Positions 41,403 to 41,436 of a DNA stretch of 41,436 nt are shown here, piece after piece. Numbering within the stretch: the stretch's first letter is position 1; each line of letters starts with the position of its first letter. Origin of the DNA: Thalassotalea sp. 42_200_T64 (GTDB lineage: Bacteria; Pseudomonadota; Gammaproteobacteria; Enterobacterales; Alteromonadaceae); NCBI GenBank assembly GCA_002162925.1, contig MABC01000029.1:1-41436 (forward strand), given 5' to 3'. Below the pieces are notes generated by a model. The model had not been told where the DNA came from, ran no database searches, and saw nothing but the letters and a program-made list of their open reading frames with translations. A program made the position numbers and the translations under genes.

Positions 41403-41436
41403 ATGCGAGAAATAAACCTAACATCAAAACAAATCA
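41403..41436 (+). CDS. Possible start of a gene cut by the window end
   Basis: ATG 41403 opens a frame reading M-R-E-I-N-L-T-S-K-Q-I to the window edge. TTGAC-like hexamers near 41371 and 41382 could form part of a promoter. Only 11 codons are visible and the ribosome-binding site is weak, so this is tentative. Confidence 0.25.
   Translation, partial: MREINLTSKQI

Overview
The window is about 41 kb of chromosome from a moderately AT-rich gammaproteobacterium. Protein sequences and gene order point to the Alteromonadales, most likely Colwelliaceae (Colwellia or Thalassotalea-like). This rests on recognising families and synteny (ruvCAB next to aspS, cmoAB, rsxABCDGE-nth, rcsF/trmO/proS, alaA-yfbR); no database search was possible.

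Layout. 1-5.1 kb, minus strand: ruvB, ruvA, ruvC and aspS, i.e. Holliday-junction processing beside aspartyl-tRNA synthetase, with LexA-like boxes at 30-49 and 2426-2445. 5.3-9.5 kb, plus strand: cmoA and cmoB (tRNA wobble uridine cmo5U), a LysR regulator and a dGTPase-like HD hydrolase. 9.7-15.5 kb, minus strand: a patatin-like protein, a VOC protein overlapping a large Ser/Thr kinase-like gene, an alpha/beta hydrolase overlapping a CNNM-CBS membrane protein, and diacylglycerol kinase. 15.8-24.2 kb, plus strand: a membrane GGDEF-EAL protein with degenerate motifs, then the complete rsxABCDGE electron-transport operon followed by nth. 24.3-29.2 kb: gloA, yaeQ, an M28 peptidase lipoprotein and a DUF885 lipoprotein. 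29.2-31.4 kb is a rearranged patch: the last part of an IS50/Tn5-like element, a nearly intact IS3-family element, and the 3' end of a hybrid sensor kinase gene. 31.5-36.1 kb: rcsF, trmO, trhO, a small unknown gene and proS. 36.3-38.1 kb: a tandem nitrilase-fold protein that has lost the catalytic cysteine in both halves. 38.2-41.2 kb: an LRAT/NlpC-like protein (minus), then alaA and yfbR.

Most genes are housekeeping, and I see no defence island, CRISPR array, prophage or biosynthetic cluster. The non-coding layer is the more unusual part. It holds five tracts of 7-bp tandem repeats, all within about 100 bp 3' of a stop codon. It also holds several small inverted-repeat (MITE-like) families, some abutting or overlapping stop codons: a 163/161-bp repeat in two copies, a 266-bp element touching the yaeQ stop, a 310-bp element with a 60-bp relative elsewhere, a perfect 21-bp-arm palindrome, and a short AACCTGA..TCAGGTT motif in three places. 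The best protein-level leads are the pseudo-nitrilase, the kinase-VOC gene pair with its unknown C-terminal half, and the LapD-like signalling protein.
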